Source: G965233625 sp965233625 (GTDB lineage Bacteria > Planctomycetota > Planctomycetia > Pirellulales > Pirellulaceae). From it: a DNA stretch of 64,000 nt. The notes beneath the pieces are model-generated. The model was not told where the DNA came from. It ran no database searches and was given only the letters and a program-made list of their open reading frames with translations. The translations under genes and the position numbers were made by a program. Shown piece after piece: positions 8,173 to 16,136 of the stretch; the first letter of the stretch is position 1; each line of letters starts with the position of its first letter. Location of the stretch: assembly GCA_965233625.1 (NCBI GenBank), contig OZ247499.1, positions 3,410,001-3,474,000 on the forward strand. Reading direction: 5' to 3'.

Positions 8173-8568
8173 ATGGCCACACCCAACCACAAAATCGAAG
8201 TGTTCTTTGACGGCGCCTGCCCGCTGTGCAAGCGCGAGATCGCCCTGGTGCGCTGGGCAGATGAGCGACGGAACGACCCACCAGCCATTAAACTAACAGA
8301 TATTGCAGCGGATGACTTCAATCCGGCGGACTACGACCGCACGTTAATGGATTTTCACGAAGAGATCCTTGGCCGCACGCCCAGCGGCGAATGGCTATCT
8401 GGCGTGGAGGTCTTCCGGCGGATCTACGCAGCGATCGGTCTGGGGTGGCTTGCTGCACCCACGCGTTGGGCTTTGCTCCGTCCGCTCACAGAGTGGGGGT
8501 ACAGTGTTTTCGCACGGAACCGGATACGGTGGACGGGTCGTTGCAAAGATGACCTCTGCCGGCTTTGA
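8173..8568 (+). CDS. DCC-family thiol-disulfide oxidoreductase (DUF393)
   Basis: The protein has 131 residues. The family signature VFFDGACPLCKREI is at the N-terminus, with the redox pair Cys16-Pro-Leu-Cys19. The second half contains the GVEVFRRIYAAIGLGWL and PLTEWGYSVFARNR segments usual for the family. A good ribosome-binding site (GGAGAAG) precedes the ATG. It is the first gene of a four-gene run with an FAD oxidoreductase, DUF1365 and cyclopropane synthase. DCC proteins often accompany such lipid or cryptochrome clusters in bacteria. The electron-transfer partner is unknown. Confidence 0.88.
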   Translation: MATPNHKIEVFFDGACPLCKREIALVRWADERRNDPPAIKLTDIAADDFNPADYDRTLMDFHEEILGRTPSGEWLSGVEVFRRIYAAIGLGWLAAPTRWALLRPLTEWGYSVFARNRIRWTGRCKDDLCRL

Positions 8569-8639
8569 ACCTTTTTGTTGCAAGCCAGGGCGGTATGGCG
8601 CGATTAAACCCTCCGGCAACTGGTAATGGATAGCCTACG

Positions 8640-9923
8640 ATGAAAATAGCAATTGCCGGCGCGGGAATCTCTGGTCTTACGGCCGCAGCGAAACTGCATC
8701 CGCAGCACGACATCACCGTGTTCGAAGCCAACCATTACATCGGCGGCCACACCAACACGATTGATGTCGATTACGAAGGCGACCGCCAGCAAGTGGACAC
8801 CGGCTTCATTGTCTTCAATCGCAAAACCTACCCGCAATTCATCAAGCTGCTGGCACAGCTCAACGTAGATTCGCAACCGGCGCCGATGAGCTTTAGCGTG
8901 CGTTGCGACATCACGGGGCTTGAATACCGCGGCGCCGGGCTGAATGGTCTGTTCGCCCAGCGGAAGAATCTGATCAATCCGAAGTTCTACCGGCTGCTGA
9001 TGGGGCTGTTGCGTTTCAACAAACGCGGTCGCGAACTGCTAGACGCTCCCGAAGATGTAACGGTTGGTGAATATTTTCAGCGCGAAAGCTACCCGGTGGA
9101 ATTCGTCGAGCAGTATTTTCTGCCAATGGGCGCCGCCGTGTGGTCTTGCCCGCCTCAGCGGCTGTTAGAATTTCCCGTAGCCTTCATCGCGCGGTTCTAC
9201 CACAACCACGGTCTGCTGAATGTTGCCAAGCGGCCGCAGTGGCGGGTGATCTGCGGCGGATCGCGTTCTTACGTCAGCAAGTTGATTGAGCCGTTCAAAG
9301 ACCGCATCCACACCCAAACGCCCGTGCAGCAGATTAAACGCGATGAAGAGGGTGTCACTCTCTGCACATCGCGGGGCGAAGAACAGTTTGACCACGTTGT
9401 ACTGGCATGCCACAGCGACCATGCGCTGCGGATGCTTGCCGAACCGACCAGTCAGGAGCGCGAAATCCTTTCCGCATTTCCCTACCAGAAGAACCTCGCC
9501 GTGCTTCATACTGATACCAGCCTGTTGCCTCGCACGCGTCGCGCCTGGGCCTGCTGGAATTACCGCATCGGACAGGATTCGAGTGAAGCCGCCACGGTCA
9601 CTTACAACATGAACCAGCTGCAGAGCCTCACTTCGCCACACACCTACTGCGTGACACTGAACCCGCAGCAGGCGATTGACCGCACGAAGATCATCCGCGA
9701 GATCCAGTACGCCCATCCGCTGTTCGCCACCGGCCGCGATCAGGCTCAGGCCAGGTGGAGCGAAATCAACAACAAGCATCACACGTCGTTCTGCGGCGCC
9801 TACTGGCGGAACGGTTTTCATGAGGATGGTGTTGTCAGCGGACTGGCTGTTGCTTCCGCTCTTTGCGATGGCCAGCCGGCGCACACGCCGCTGGAAAAAC
9901 CATTGCAGGAGGCAGCGCCTTAA
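8640..9923 (+). CDS. FAD-dependent amine-oxidase-type oxidoreductase of the cfa cluster
   Basis: The protein has 427 residues. An FAD-binding Rossmann motif begins at once (IAGAGISGLTAAAKL, residues 4-18), followed by the acidic ribose-binding VFEANHYIGGHTNT. It resembles the NAD(P)/FAD-binding protein that regularly stands before DUF1365 and cyclopropane-fatty-acid synthase. In that conserved cluster it is thought to act on fatty acyl chains, perhaps a desaturation or saturation step; the exact reaction is not established. Its stop overlaps the next start by one base (TAATG), which indicates translational coupling. Confidence 0.85.
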   Translation: MKIAIAGAGISGLTAAAKLHPQHDITVFEANHYIGGHTNTIDVDYEGDRQQVDTGFIVFNRKTYPQFIKLLAQLNVDSQPAPMSFSVRCDITGLEYRGAGLNGLFAQRKNLINPKFYRLLMGLLRFNKRGRELLDAPEDVTVGEYFQRESYPVEFVEQYFLPMGAAVWSCPPQRLLEFPVAFIARFYHNHGLLNVAKRPQWRVICGGSRSYVSKLIEPFKDRIHTQTPVQQIKRDEEGVTLCTSRGEEQFDHVVLACHSDHALRMLAEPTSQEREILSAFPYQKNLAVLHTDTSLLPRTRRAWACWNYRIGQDSSEAATVTYNMNQLQSLTSPHTYCVTLNPQQAIDRTKIIREIQYAHPLFATGRDQAQARWSEINNKHHTSFCGAYWRNGFHEDGVVSGLAVASALCDGQPAHTPLEKPLQEAAP

Positions 9924-10771
9924 TGCATAGCTGCTTCTTTGAAGGATGGGTGCAGCACCGCCGGCATCAGCCCGTGGGGCACACTTTCCGCTATCCTCTA
10001 TACATGGTGTATCTGGACCTGGATGAACTTGAGACTGTTTTCAGCCGCTCCGCATTGTGGTCCGCTGGAAAACCGGCGCCGATGTGGATGCGGCGCCGCG
10101 ATCATCTGTATCACGAGCACGCCGACGAACCGCTGCGAGAATCCGTGGAACACGTTATCCGCCTCAGCGGTCAGCAACCGCCCGGCGGCGCCATCCGCAT
10201 GCTGACCAGCCTGCGGTGCTTCGGCTTTGTGATGAACCCGGTGACGTTCTTCTACTGTTACAACGCAGATGAGAAGCTTGAAACCGTCGTCGCCGAGGTG
10301 CAGAACACGCCTTGGGGAGAACGGCATTGCTATGTGCTGGACCCGCATAACCGCAAAGACACGACGCCGAAAGTGTTTCACGTTTCGCCCTTTATGCCGA
10401 TGCAGCTCCGTTATCGCTGGCATGTGACAGAGCCGGATGATGCACTAAGCGTGCACATCGAGAACCTTACAGAATCCGCCGGCCCGGATACAGACAGCAG
10501 CGATAAGCCCATGTTCGATGCAACTCTGCAGCTCCAGCGCTGCGAAATCACGCCGGGCAGTCTCCGCCGGATCTTCTGGCTACGGCCGTTGATGACCTGG
10601 CGTGTGGCGGCCGGCATTTACTGGCAGGCGCTGAAGCTCTGGCTCAAGCGTGTCCCTTTCCACAAACATCCGGGCGGCGCCCCGCCCCACCGCAAACCCG
10701 CATCCAGCGCGGCTGCCATCAGGCAGCAGACTGGACCCACCATGGTAACTTCCGGGAACTCCTCCGAATGA
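9923..10771 (+). CDS. DUF1365 protein of the cfa cluster
   Basis: The protein has 282 residues. The DUF1365 pattern is clear: SCFFEGWVQHRRHQPVGHTFRYPLYMVYLDLDEL, then RMLTSLRCFGFVMNPVTFFYCY, TPWGERHCYVL and KVFHVSPFMPM. The start at 9923 has AGGAGG nine to ten bases upstream and overlaps the preceding stop; an ATG 60 bases earlier in frame lies within the FAD gene and is not used. The function is unknown, but the family almost always stands beside cyclopropane synthase and an FAD protein. It overlaps the next gene by four bases (ATGA). Confidence 0.9.
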   Translation: MHSCFFEGWVQHRRHQPVGHTFRYPLYMVYLDLDELETVFSRSALWSAGKPAPMWMRRRDHLYHEHADEPLRESVEHVIRLSGQQPPGGAIRMLTSLRCFGFVMNPVTFFYCYNADEKLETVVAEVQNTPWGERHCYVLDPHNRKDTTPKVFHVSPFMPMQLRYRWHVTEPDDALSVHIENLTESAGPDTDSSDKPMFDATLQLQRCEITPGSLRRIFWLRPLMTWRVAAGIYWQALKLWLKRVPFHKHPGGAPPHRKPASSAAAIRQQTGPTMVTSGNSSE

Positions 10772-12096
10772 ATTCTGTTTCAGGCACATTAGCCGCGCCC
10801 ATGCAAATGGGGATCGTCGACCGTCTCGCCCGGCAACTGGTGCTCAGCCGCCTACGGAAGATCCGCAACGGTCAACTGACCCTCAACGAACCACCGCACG
10901 GCGGCGCCGCCCAGCAGTTCGGCGCCGCAGATGGCGCAGTAAATGGTGATGCGGCAGCGGACGATATCCGTGTCAGCGTGGATGTGCACGACACACGCTT
11001 CTACCGCAGCATCGCCACGCGTGGCGGGCTTGGCGCCGCCGAATCGTTGATGCGTGGTGACTGGACTGCCAGCGATTTAACTAAGCTGGTGCGGCTGTTT
11101 ATCCGCAACATGCACGTTTCGGACAATCTGCAAAGCGGTATGGCCTTGCCCTTCCATCTGGCATCGCGGATCGGGCACATGCTGCGCCGCAACTCCACCA
11201 CGGGCAGCCGTCGAAATATTGAAGAGCATTACGACCTGAGCAACGACTTCTTCGCGTTGTTCCTGGACGAAACCATGCAGTACAGCTGCGCCGTATTCGA
11301 GACGCCACAGACTTCGCTCTACGATGCTTCGATGGCCAAGCTGGATCGCATCTGCCGCAAACTAGACCTGCAACCGGGCGACCGGCTGCTGGAAATCGGC
11401 TCTGGCTGGGGCTCGCTGGCCATGCATGCGGCGACCGTCTATGGCTGCCATGTGACGACGACGACGATTTCCAAAGAGCAATACGCCGCCGTCACACAGA
11501 AGGTGGCCGACGCTGGTCTGCAAAAGCACATTACGGTGCTGCTGAAGGACTACCGCGAATTAGAAGGTAAGTATGACAAGCTCGTTTCGATCGAAATGAT
11601 TGAAGCCGTCGGGCACGAATATCTCGACACCTTTTTCAGCACCTGCGCCAACCGGCTCAAAGCAGGCGGAATGATGCTGTTGCAGGGCATCGTTATCAAC
11701 GGGCAACGGCACCGCAAGCATCTGAAAAGTGTGGACTTCATCCGCAAGCACATTTTCCCCGGCGGCTGCCTACCTTCTATTGAGTCTTTGCAGAATTCTG
11801 TGAACCGCAGCACGCGGCTGCAGATGTTGCACTACGAAGACATGACGCCGCACTACGTCCGCACGTTAGCCCTGTGGCGAGAGCGTTTCCTCAACCGGCT
11901 GGAAGATGTGAAAACGCTCGGCTTTACGGACGCTTTCATCCGCATGTGGGAATACTATCTGTGCTACTGCGAAGCAGGCTTCGCTGAACGGCAGACGGGC
12001 GTCGGCCAGTTGATCTTTGGCACGCCAGGCTGCAAACATAACATCCTGGAGAACGCCAGCTTTCAGGCGCCGCAGAGTGAAACCGCAAGCCGTTGA
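10768..12096 (+). CDS. cfa: cyclopropane-fatty-acyl-phospholipid synthase family methyltransferase
   Basis: The protein has 442 residues. It transfers a methylene (or methyl) group from S-adenosylmethionine to the double bond of acyl chains in membrane phospholipids. NIEEHYDLSNDFFALFLDETMQYSC is the family signature; the SAM-binding loop LEIGSGWGSLAMHAA starts near residue 208, followed by GCHVTTTTISKEQ and the active-site region SIEMIEAVGHEYLDTFF. FIRKHIFPGGCLPS and the C-terminal LWRERF are also typical. The N-terminal 120 residues are the lipid-binding domain. It is the last gene of the four-gene operon and is followed by a strong terminator. It could instead be one of the family's methyl-branching relatives. 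Confidence 0.92.
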   Translation: MNSVSGTLAAPMQMGIVDRLARQLVLSRLRKIRNGQLTLNEPPHGGAAQQFGAADGAVNGDAAADDIRVSVDVHDTRFYRSIATRGGLGAAESLMRGDWTASDLTKLVRLFIRNMHVSDNLQSGMALPFHLASRIGHMLRRNSTTGSRRNIEEHYDLSNDFFALFLDETMQYSCAVFETPQTSLYDASMAKLDRICRKLDLQPGDRLLEIGSGWGSLAMHAATVYGCHVTTTTISKEQYAAVTQKVADAGLQKHITVLLKDYRELEGKYDKLVSIEMIEAVGHEYLDTFFSTCANRLKAGGMMLLQGIVINGQRHRKHLKSVDFIRKHIFPGGCLPSIESLQNSVNRSTRLQMLHYEDMTPHYVRTLALWRERFLNRLEDVKTLGFTDAFIRMWEYYLCYCEAGFAERQTGVGQLIFGTPGCKHNILENASFQAPQSETASR

Positions 12097-12129
12097 AAGC
12101 GGGTTCTGCCGACCGCCTCTGCGCATAGA

Positions 12130-12166
12130 AAAACATCAGGCGCCAGAAGCTGACACCTGATGTTTT
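12130..12166. terminator. bidirectional intrinsic terminator
   Basis: A perfect 11-bp inverted repeat (AAAACATCAGG / CCTGATGTTTT) with a 15-base loop lies 33 bases after the cyclopropane synthase stop and before the stop of the convergent Cys-rich gene. The A and T runs at the arm ends would let it work in both directions. Confidence 0.8.
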
Positions 12167-12214
12167 GTAAGTGTCCCGGCCCATAGTGGACGGGGCTTGC
12201 TGCTGCGGGCAGCT

Positions 12215-13342
12215 TTACTTCATGCCGAACCAGCGGAAGAAGCGGGAGGCGCCCGATTCATTCACTTTTGGCGTTGGCATGTCTTCAACCTCAGGAGTTC
12301 TGGGCAGGTTTTCACCGTTCCCAAATTCCCGTTGACGGCGACGTCCTTCTTCGGTCATCGGATCGATCGAATTAGGTGGCGTCGCCGGATCGGCCATGGC
12401 GTCAAGATCGGTCATACCTTCAACACGGAACATGCCGTCATCCGTTGCCCGTGGGGCGACGGTCGGGCTGCCAGCGCTGCTGGAAGGCACCGTGTAAGCC
12501 GGTGCTCCATCGTGCTGGGTTTCCATGCCGTATTCTGAACCGTAATCCTGATCCATCGTGGCGGCTGGCACCGGCGTGGTGACCGAGCCAGAGCTATGCG
12601 GCGATGGGGCCGCTGCCGGGTAATCGCTCCGGGCGTGAACTTCGCCCTGATAAACACCAGAGTCCGTGCAGCAACATGGGGCAGCCGCGCAACCGCAGCT
12701 ATCTGCACAACCGCAGCTGTGCGAACCCATCGAACTGCAAGCGTCGCGAAGCTTCGCAAGGATGCTGCTGAACTTCGACTTGGCCTGGCATTTCATACCC
12801 TGCATTTTGCACTTCAACCCGGCCATTTTGCAGTGCAGGTTGTGCTTCATCTGATGAAGCTTGTCCATGCACGATGGACCTGCACAACCGCAAGCATCTG
12901 CGCATCCGCAGCTGTCGCAGCCACAACTGGCTTCGCAACCGCAGGAAGCGTCGCAACCGCAGCTAGGAGCCTGGGCGTCGCAGCCGCACGATGGCGCACT
13001 GCAACACGATGCGTAATGGCCGCTGGGAGTTCCGCAGCAGACAGGGGCCGCATGCAAGCGGGCGCTGCAATCGCAGTATCCTGCGATGTTGAGCTTTGCC
13101 GGTGCTGCAGCTTGAGATGGCGTTGCCTCATGCGTCGCCGATCCCGAGTTTAACGTGCCGCTGCCAGTGATACCGTAGTCTTCACCGGCGGGCGATTCAT
13201 TCAGTTTCAGCCATCCAACTTGCTGGACGGCGTGCTGCTCACTATCGGGCAGGAAACGGATCGATGCTGTCTGCGCATACGCAGAGACGGCAAAGAGGGC
13301 CGTTAGAATGAAGGGTGCAACAAAAACGGGAGTGTATTTCAT
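12215..13342 (-). CDS. secreted Cys-rich protein with SCGC repeats, function unknown
   Basis: The protein has 375 residues. The start at 13342 is chosen because AGGAGG lies nine bases upstream and a signal peptide follows at once (MKYTPVFVAPFILTALFAVSAYA). The middle, about residues 90-230, holds about 30 cysteines, mostly as SCGC, SCGCD, CCC and similar units, split by a basic Cys/Met segment (HCKMAGLKCKMQGMKC). The last 140 residues are Pro/Ser/Asp-rich and end in SGASRFFRWFGMK. No domain is recognised. The composition recalls the Cys-rich, disulfide-linked cell-wall proteins of planctomycetes, and the Cys-rich spacer of the YTV protein at 47967 has the same flavour. A metal-binding role is possible but the signal peptide points outside the cytoplasm. 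Confidence 0.75.
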   Translation of the reverse strand: MKYTPVFVAPFILTALFAVSAYAQTASIRFLPDSEQHAVQQVGWLKLNESPAGEDYGITGSGTLNSGSATHEATPSQAAAPAKLNIAGYCDCSARLHAAPVCCGTPSGHYASCCSAPSCGCDAQAPSCGCDASCGCEASCGCDSCGCADACGCAGPSCMDKLHQMKHNLHCKMAGLKCKMQGMKCQAKSKFSSILAKLRDACSSMGSHSCGCADSCGCAAAPCCCTDSGVYQGEVHARSDYPAAAPSPHSSGSVTTPVPAATMDQDYGSEYGMETQHDGAPAYTVPSSSAGSPTVAPRATDDGMFRVEGMTDLDAMADPATPPNSIDPMTEEGRRRQREFGNGENLPRTPEVEDMPTPKVNESGASRFFRWFGMK

Positions 13343-14020
13343 GTACATATTCCTCCTTGAGGGCGTTGCGCTGCGGGTCCAGTGTGGGGAGGGGAAGAAA
13401 ACCCGCAACAGGTAGGTGCCACGCAAAGGAAGAACGTCTTGCCGCGCCGCACATCGCCGGACAACGTTGTGCAGAGCTTCAGACCGCGCATCCTTTGCGC
13501 TGTAAATTTTTCCAGTACACCCATCTGTTTCTGACAGCCAGCTACCGGGGGGACGGTCCGCCGGCGCAGAATAAAACAGGTGCGTTGTAGGGTATCGTCG
13601 CCCGCGCGGCAGAGAATTCTGCATTCCTCAGACGTACGCTGCGACCGTAGCTTTTAGCACATCGCGCAGATGAGTTGCGGGCTACGCAAGTGAAATCACA
13701 CCACCATCACGCAGAACACTTCCAGCCACTTCGAGCGGCGCTGCCGGTGTAATCGTACGTCGCCGGGCGGGTGTTCTACGGTTGGCGGCTGTTCTATAGA
13801 TCCGTAGGTCAGGCACCCGCCTGACATCGTTTGAGGTGGATTCCGTTGCATCGTCAGGCAGGCGCCTGACCTACGGCGTCTACTGACCGATGGCCTAACC
13901 GAGAGCCGGCACATAGCCGGAATAAGGCCGAAGCGGTATACTCGACTGCACCTGTTGCAAACACCGTCGCAACACGCATTTTCACCGCCGATCTACTGCA
14001 AACCTCTGGATTTTTTCAGC
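13343..14020. other. long intergenic region with promoter space and palindromic repeat
   Basis: No convincing gene lies here. The first 300 bases upstream of the Cys-rich gene probably hold its promoter; no clear site is picked out. A nested palindromic repeat is at 13802-13876. TATACT at about 13936 could be a -10 element for glyA, but no good -35 is seen. Confidence 0.5.
13802..13876. repeat. nested palindromic element (CAGGCGCCTG family), two-armed copy
   Basis: Two 24-base arms (13802-13825 and 13853-13876) are inverted repeats with two mismatches. Their outer ends are CCGTAGGTCAGG and its complement; the inner part of each arm is itself near-palindromic around GGCGCC. Related arms are found at 38214-38237 and at 40689-40808. 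This is a small mobile or REP-like element by its structure; no gene is inside. Confidence 0.75.
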
Positions 14021-15265
14021 ATGAATGTGATTGAGTCGCAGGATCCCGAAGTCTGGGCCGCTATTGCCGAGGAGCAGAAGCGCCAACAGGATGGCCTGGA
14101 ACTTATCGCCAGCGAAAACTACGTCAGCACCGCCATTATGAAGACGGTCGGCAGCGAACTGACCAACAAATACGCGGAAGGTTACCCCGGCCGCCGTTAT
14201 TACGGAGGCTGCGAACATGTGGACGTGGTCGAGAACCTGGCGCGTGACCGCGCGACAAAACTCTTCGGCGCGGAGTTCGCCAACGTGCAGCCGCATTCCG
14301 GCTCGCAAGCCAACCAGGCGGTGTATCTCACACTGCTCAAGCCAGGCGACACCGTCCTAGGTCTAGACCTGGCCCACGGCGGCCATCTGACGCACGGCAT
14401 GAAGCTGAACATCTCGGGCAAGCTGTACAACTTTGTAAATTACGGCGTTACGCGCGATACGCACCGCATCGACTTTGATCAGATCGCCCGTCAGGCCCGC
14501 GAGCACAAGCCCGCGTTGATTGTCGCCGGCGCCAGCGCTTACCCCCGCGAAATCCCGCACGGCAAATTCGCGGAGATCGCCGAAGAAGTTGGCGCCAAAC
14601 TGTTTGTAGACATCGCTCACTATGCCGGGCTGGTCGCTGCCGGCCTGCACGATAACCCGGTGCCGGTCGCAGACTTCGTGACCACCACCACGCACAAGAC
14701 GCTTCGCGGACCCCGCGCCGGTTTGATCCTGTGCAAAAAGCAGTACGAAAAAGAGATCAACCGCAGCGTCTTCCCCGGCCTGCAAGGCGGACCGCTGATG
14801 CACGTCGTGGCGGCCAAAGCCGTCTGTTTTGGCGAAGCATTGCAGCCTTCGTTCAAAGAGTACGCCCAGCAGGTGATCGATAACGCGAAGGTTCTGGCCG
14901 ATACGTTGATGCAAGGCGGTTTGAAACTGGTCAGCGGCGGCACGGAAAATCACCTGATGCTGGTCGATGTGACCGCGATCGGATCGAGCGGGAAGATCGC
15001 CGAGCAGACGCTGGAAAAGTGCGGCATCACCGTGAACATGAACATGATCCCCTACGACGAACGCAAACCGATGGACCCATCGGGCATCCGCATCGGCACG
15101 CCCGCCCTGACCACCCGCGGCATGAAGCAGGACGAAATGAAGTCCGTCGGCGGCTGGATTCTCGAAGCGCTAAAGTCCCCCGAAGACACCGCCGTACACC
15201 AGCGGATCGCCGGCGAGATCGCCAGCCTCTGCAAGCAGTTCCCGGCGCCCACGGCAGGCATTTAG
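14021..15265 (+). CDS. glyA: serine hydroxymethyltransferase
   Basis: The protein has 414 residues from the ATG at 14021, matching the family's usual length; an upstream in-frame ATG would add 22 residues without homology. It interconverts serine and glycine with tetrahydrofolate, using pyridoxal phosphate, in the cytoplasm. Landmarks are ELIASENYVS, NKYAEGYPGRRYYGGCE, NVQPHSGSQANQAVY, DLAHGGHLTHG, DIAHYAGLVAAG and the PLP lysine motif VTTTTHKTLRGPRAG. GIRIGTPALTTRGM marks the C-terminal domain. All catalytic motifs are intact. It feeds one-carbon units, as does the formyl-THF deformylase at 27751. It seems to be transcribed alone. Confidence 0.97.
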   Translation: MNVIESQDPEVWAAIAEEQKRQQDGLELIASENYVSTAIMKTVGSELTNKYAEGYPGRRYYGGCEHVDVVENLARDRATKLFGAEFANVQPHSGSQANQAVYLTLLKPGDTVLGLDLAHGGHLTHGMKLNISGKLYNFVNYGVTRDTHRIDFDQIARQAREHKPALIVAGASAYPREIPHGKFAEIAEEVGAKLFVDIAHYAGLVAAGLHDNPVPVADFVTTTTHKTLRGPRAGLILCKKQYEKEINRSVFPGLQGGPLMHVVAAKAVCFGEALQPSFKEYAQQVIDNAKVLADTLMQGGLKLVSGGTENHLMLVDVTAIGSSGKIAEQTLEKCGITVNMNMIPYDERKPMDPSGIRIGTPALTTRGMKQDEMKSVGGWILEALKSPEDTAVHQRIAGEIASLCKQFPAPTAGI

Positions 15266-15377
15266 CCGTTAAACATTAGCGGTTATACTGCGCGTGAAAT
15301 TGAATACTGATGTGCGGCAGCGGTGCGATTGAATGATTCGCCTCGCCTGCCGCGGCCCGTTGAGGTAGCGATATACC

Positions 15378-15830
15378 ATGTCTGACACGCCACGCATTCT
15401 TATTGCCGACGATAACGCCGCGAACTGCGAACTGCTGGAAGCGTATCTCGCCGGACTCGACTGCGATACCGAGATTGCAGTGGATGGTCAGGATACGCTC
15501 GATAAGGTCGACTCTTTCAAGCCGCATCTGATCCTGCTCGACGTGATGATGCCCAAGCTAAGCGGCTTTGAGGTGTGCCGGAAAATCAAAGACAATCCGG
15601 CCACCCAGCACACGCTGGTGCTGATGGTCACCGCCCTGAATGAAACAGGTGATATCGAACGCGGCGTGCAGGCAGGCACCGACGACTTTCTCTCAAAGCC
15701 CGTCGATAAAACCGGGCTGGTTAAACGCGTCGAACTGATGCTCCGCCTACGCAACGTCGAAGACGAAAACGAACGCCTCCGCCGCTACATCCAGGAAATG
15801 GAAGACTCCAGCGGCCCAAGCGACGCGTAA
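15378..15830 (+). CDS. single-domain response regulator (CheY-like receiver)
   Basis: The protein has 150 residues. A receiver domain fills residues 6-125: acidic pair Asp11-Asp12 (ILIADDN), phospho-acceptor Asp55 in LILLDVMMPKLSG, a Thr/Ala switch in VTALNE, and Lys107 in FLSKPVDK. The last 25 residues (DENERLRRYIQEMEDSSG) are a short coiled coil with no output domain. Such proteins act as phosphorylation-dependent binding partners or phosphorelay carriers. No histidine kinase adjoins. It follows glyA by 112 bases and may share its transcript. Confidence 0.9.
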   Translation: MSDTPRILIADDNAANCELLEAYLAGLDCDTEIAVDGQDTLDKVDSFKPHLILLDVMMPKLSGFEVCRKIKDNPATQHTLVLMVTALNETGDIERGVQAGTDDFLSKPVDKTGLVKRVELMLRLRNVEDENERLRRYIQEMEDSSGPSDA

Positions 15831-16136
15831 CGGTTTCGCACAACCCGGAGCGCGAGTTTTGAAGTTGCACACTTGGAGCATTGTACCCTCGCCCACTTGT
15901 GGGAGAGGGTGGCACGAAGTGCCGGGTGAGGGCTTTCCCGGCTGCGACAAAGCGTTCATTTGCCTTCAAATGTAGTGCTTTACGCGTTTCGACAGGGCAT
16001 CGCTTCCCCCTCATCTGGCCTCCGGCCATCTTCTCCCCCAAGGGAGAAGAGCATGCTTTGCGGTGTTGCACAAGTCGCCGTCGCGACAACCAATTGTTCT
16101 TCAGTGTTTGCCACTTATAGGCTGAGTGTCCCGGTC
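15831..16136. other. repeat-bearing intergenic region
   Basis: No gene is seen. It holds two members of the GAGAGGGT repeat group: 15886-15932, with the internal inverted repeat GGCACGAAGTGCC, and 16005-16051, with CTGGCCTCCGGCCA and a CTCCC/GGGAG stem. CCCGGAGCGCGAG near 15844 is a REP-like motif that recurs near 41991 in variant form. Confidence 0.6.
15886..15932. repeat. dispersed GC-rich intergenic repeat, variant copy
   Basis: This copy has CCCTCGCCC...GGGAGAGGGT followed by the hairpin GGCACGAAGTGCC and GGGTGAGGG. It shares its framework with 876-917 and 4856-4895, with a different centre. It lies just after the response-regulator gene. Confidence 0.6.

Noticed and set aside
12215..13342. 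Cytoplasmic metallothionein
   Set aside because: A clear signal peptide and a long Pro/Ser C-terminus do not fit; the Cys count alone is not evidence.
13696..13914. 72-residue minus-strand frame
   Set aside because: It overlaps the palindromic repeat and shows no protein-like composition.
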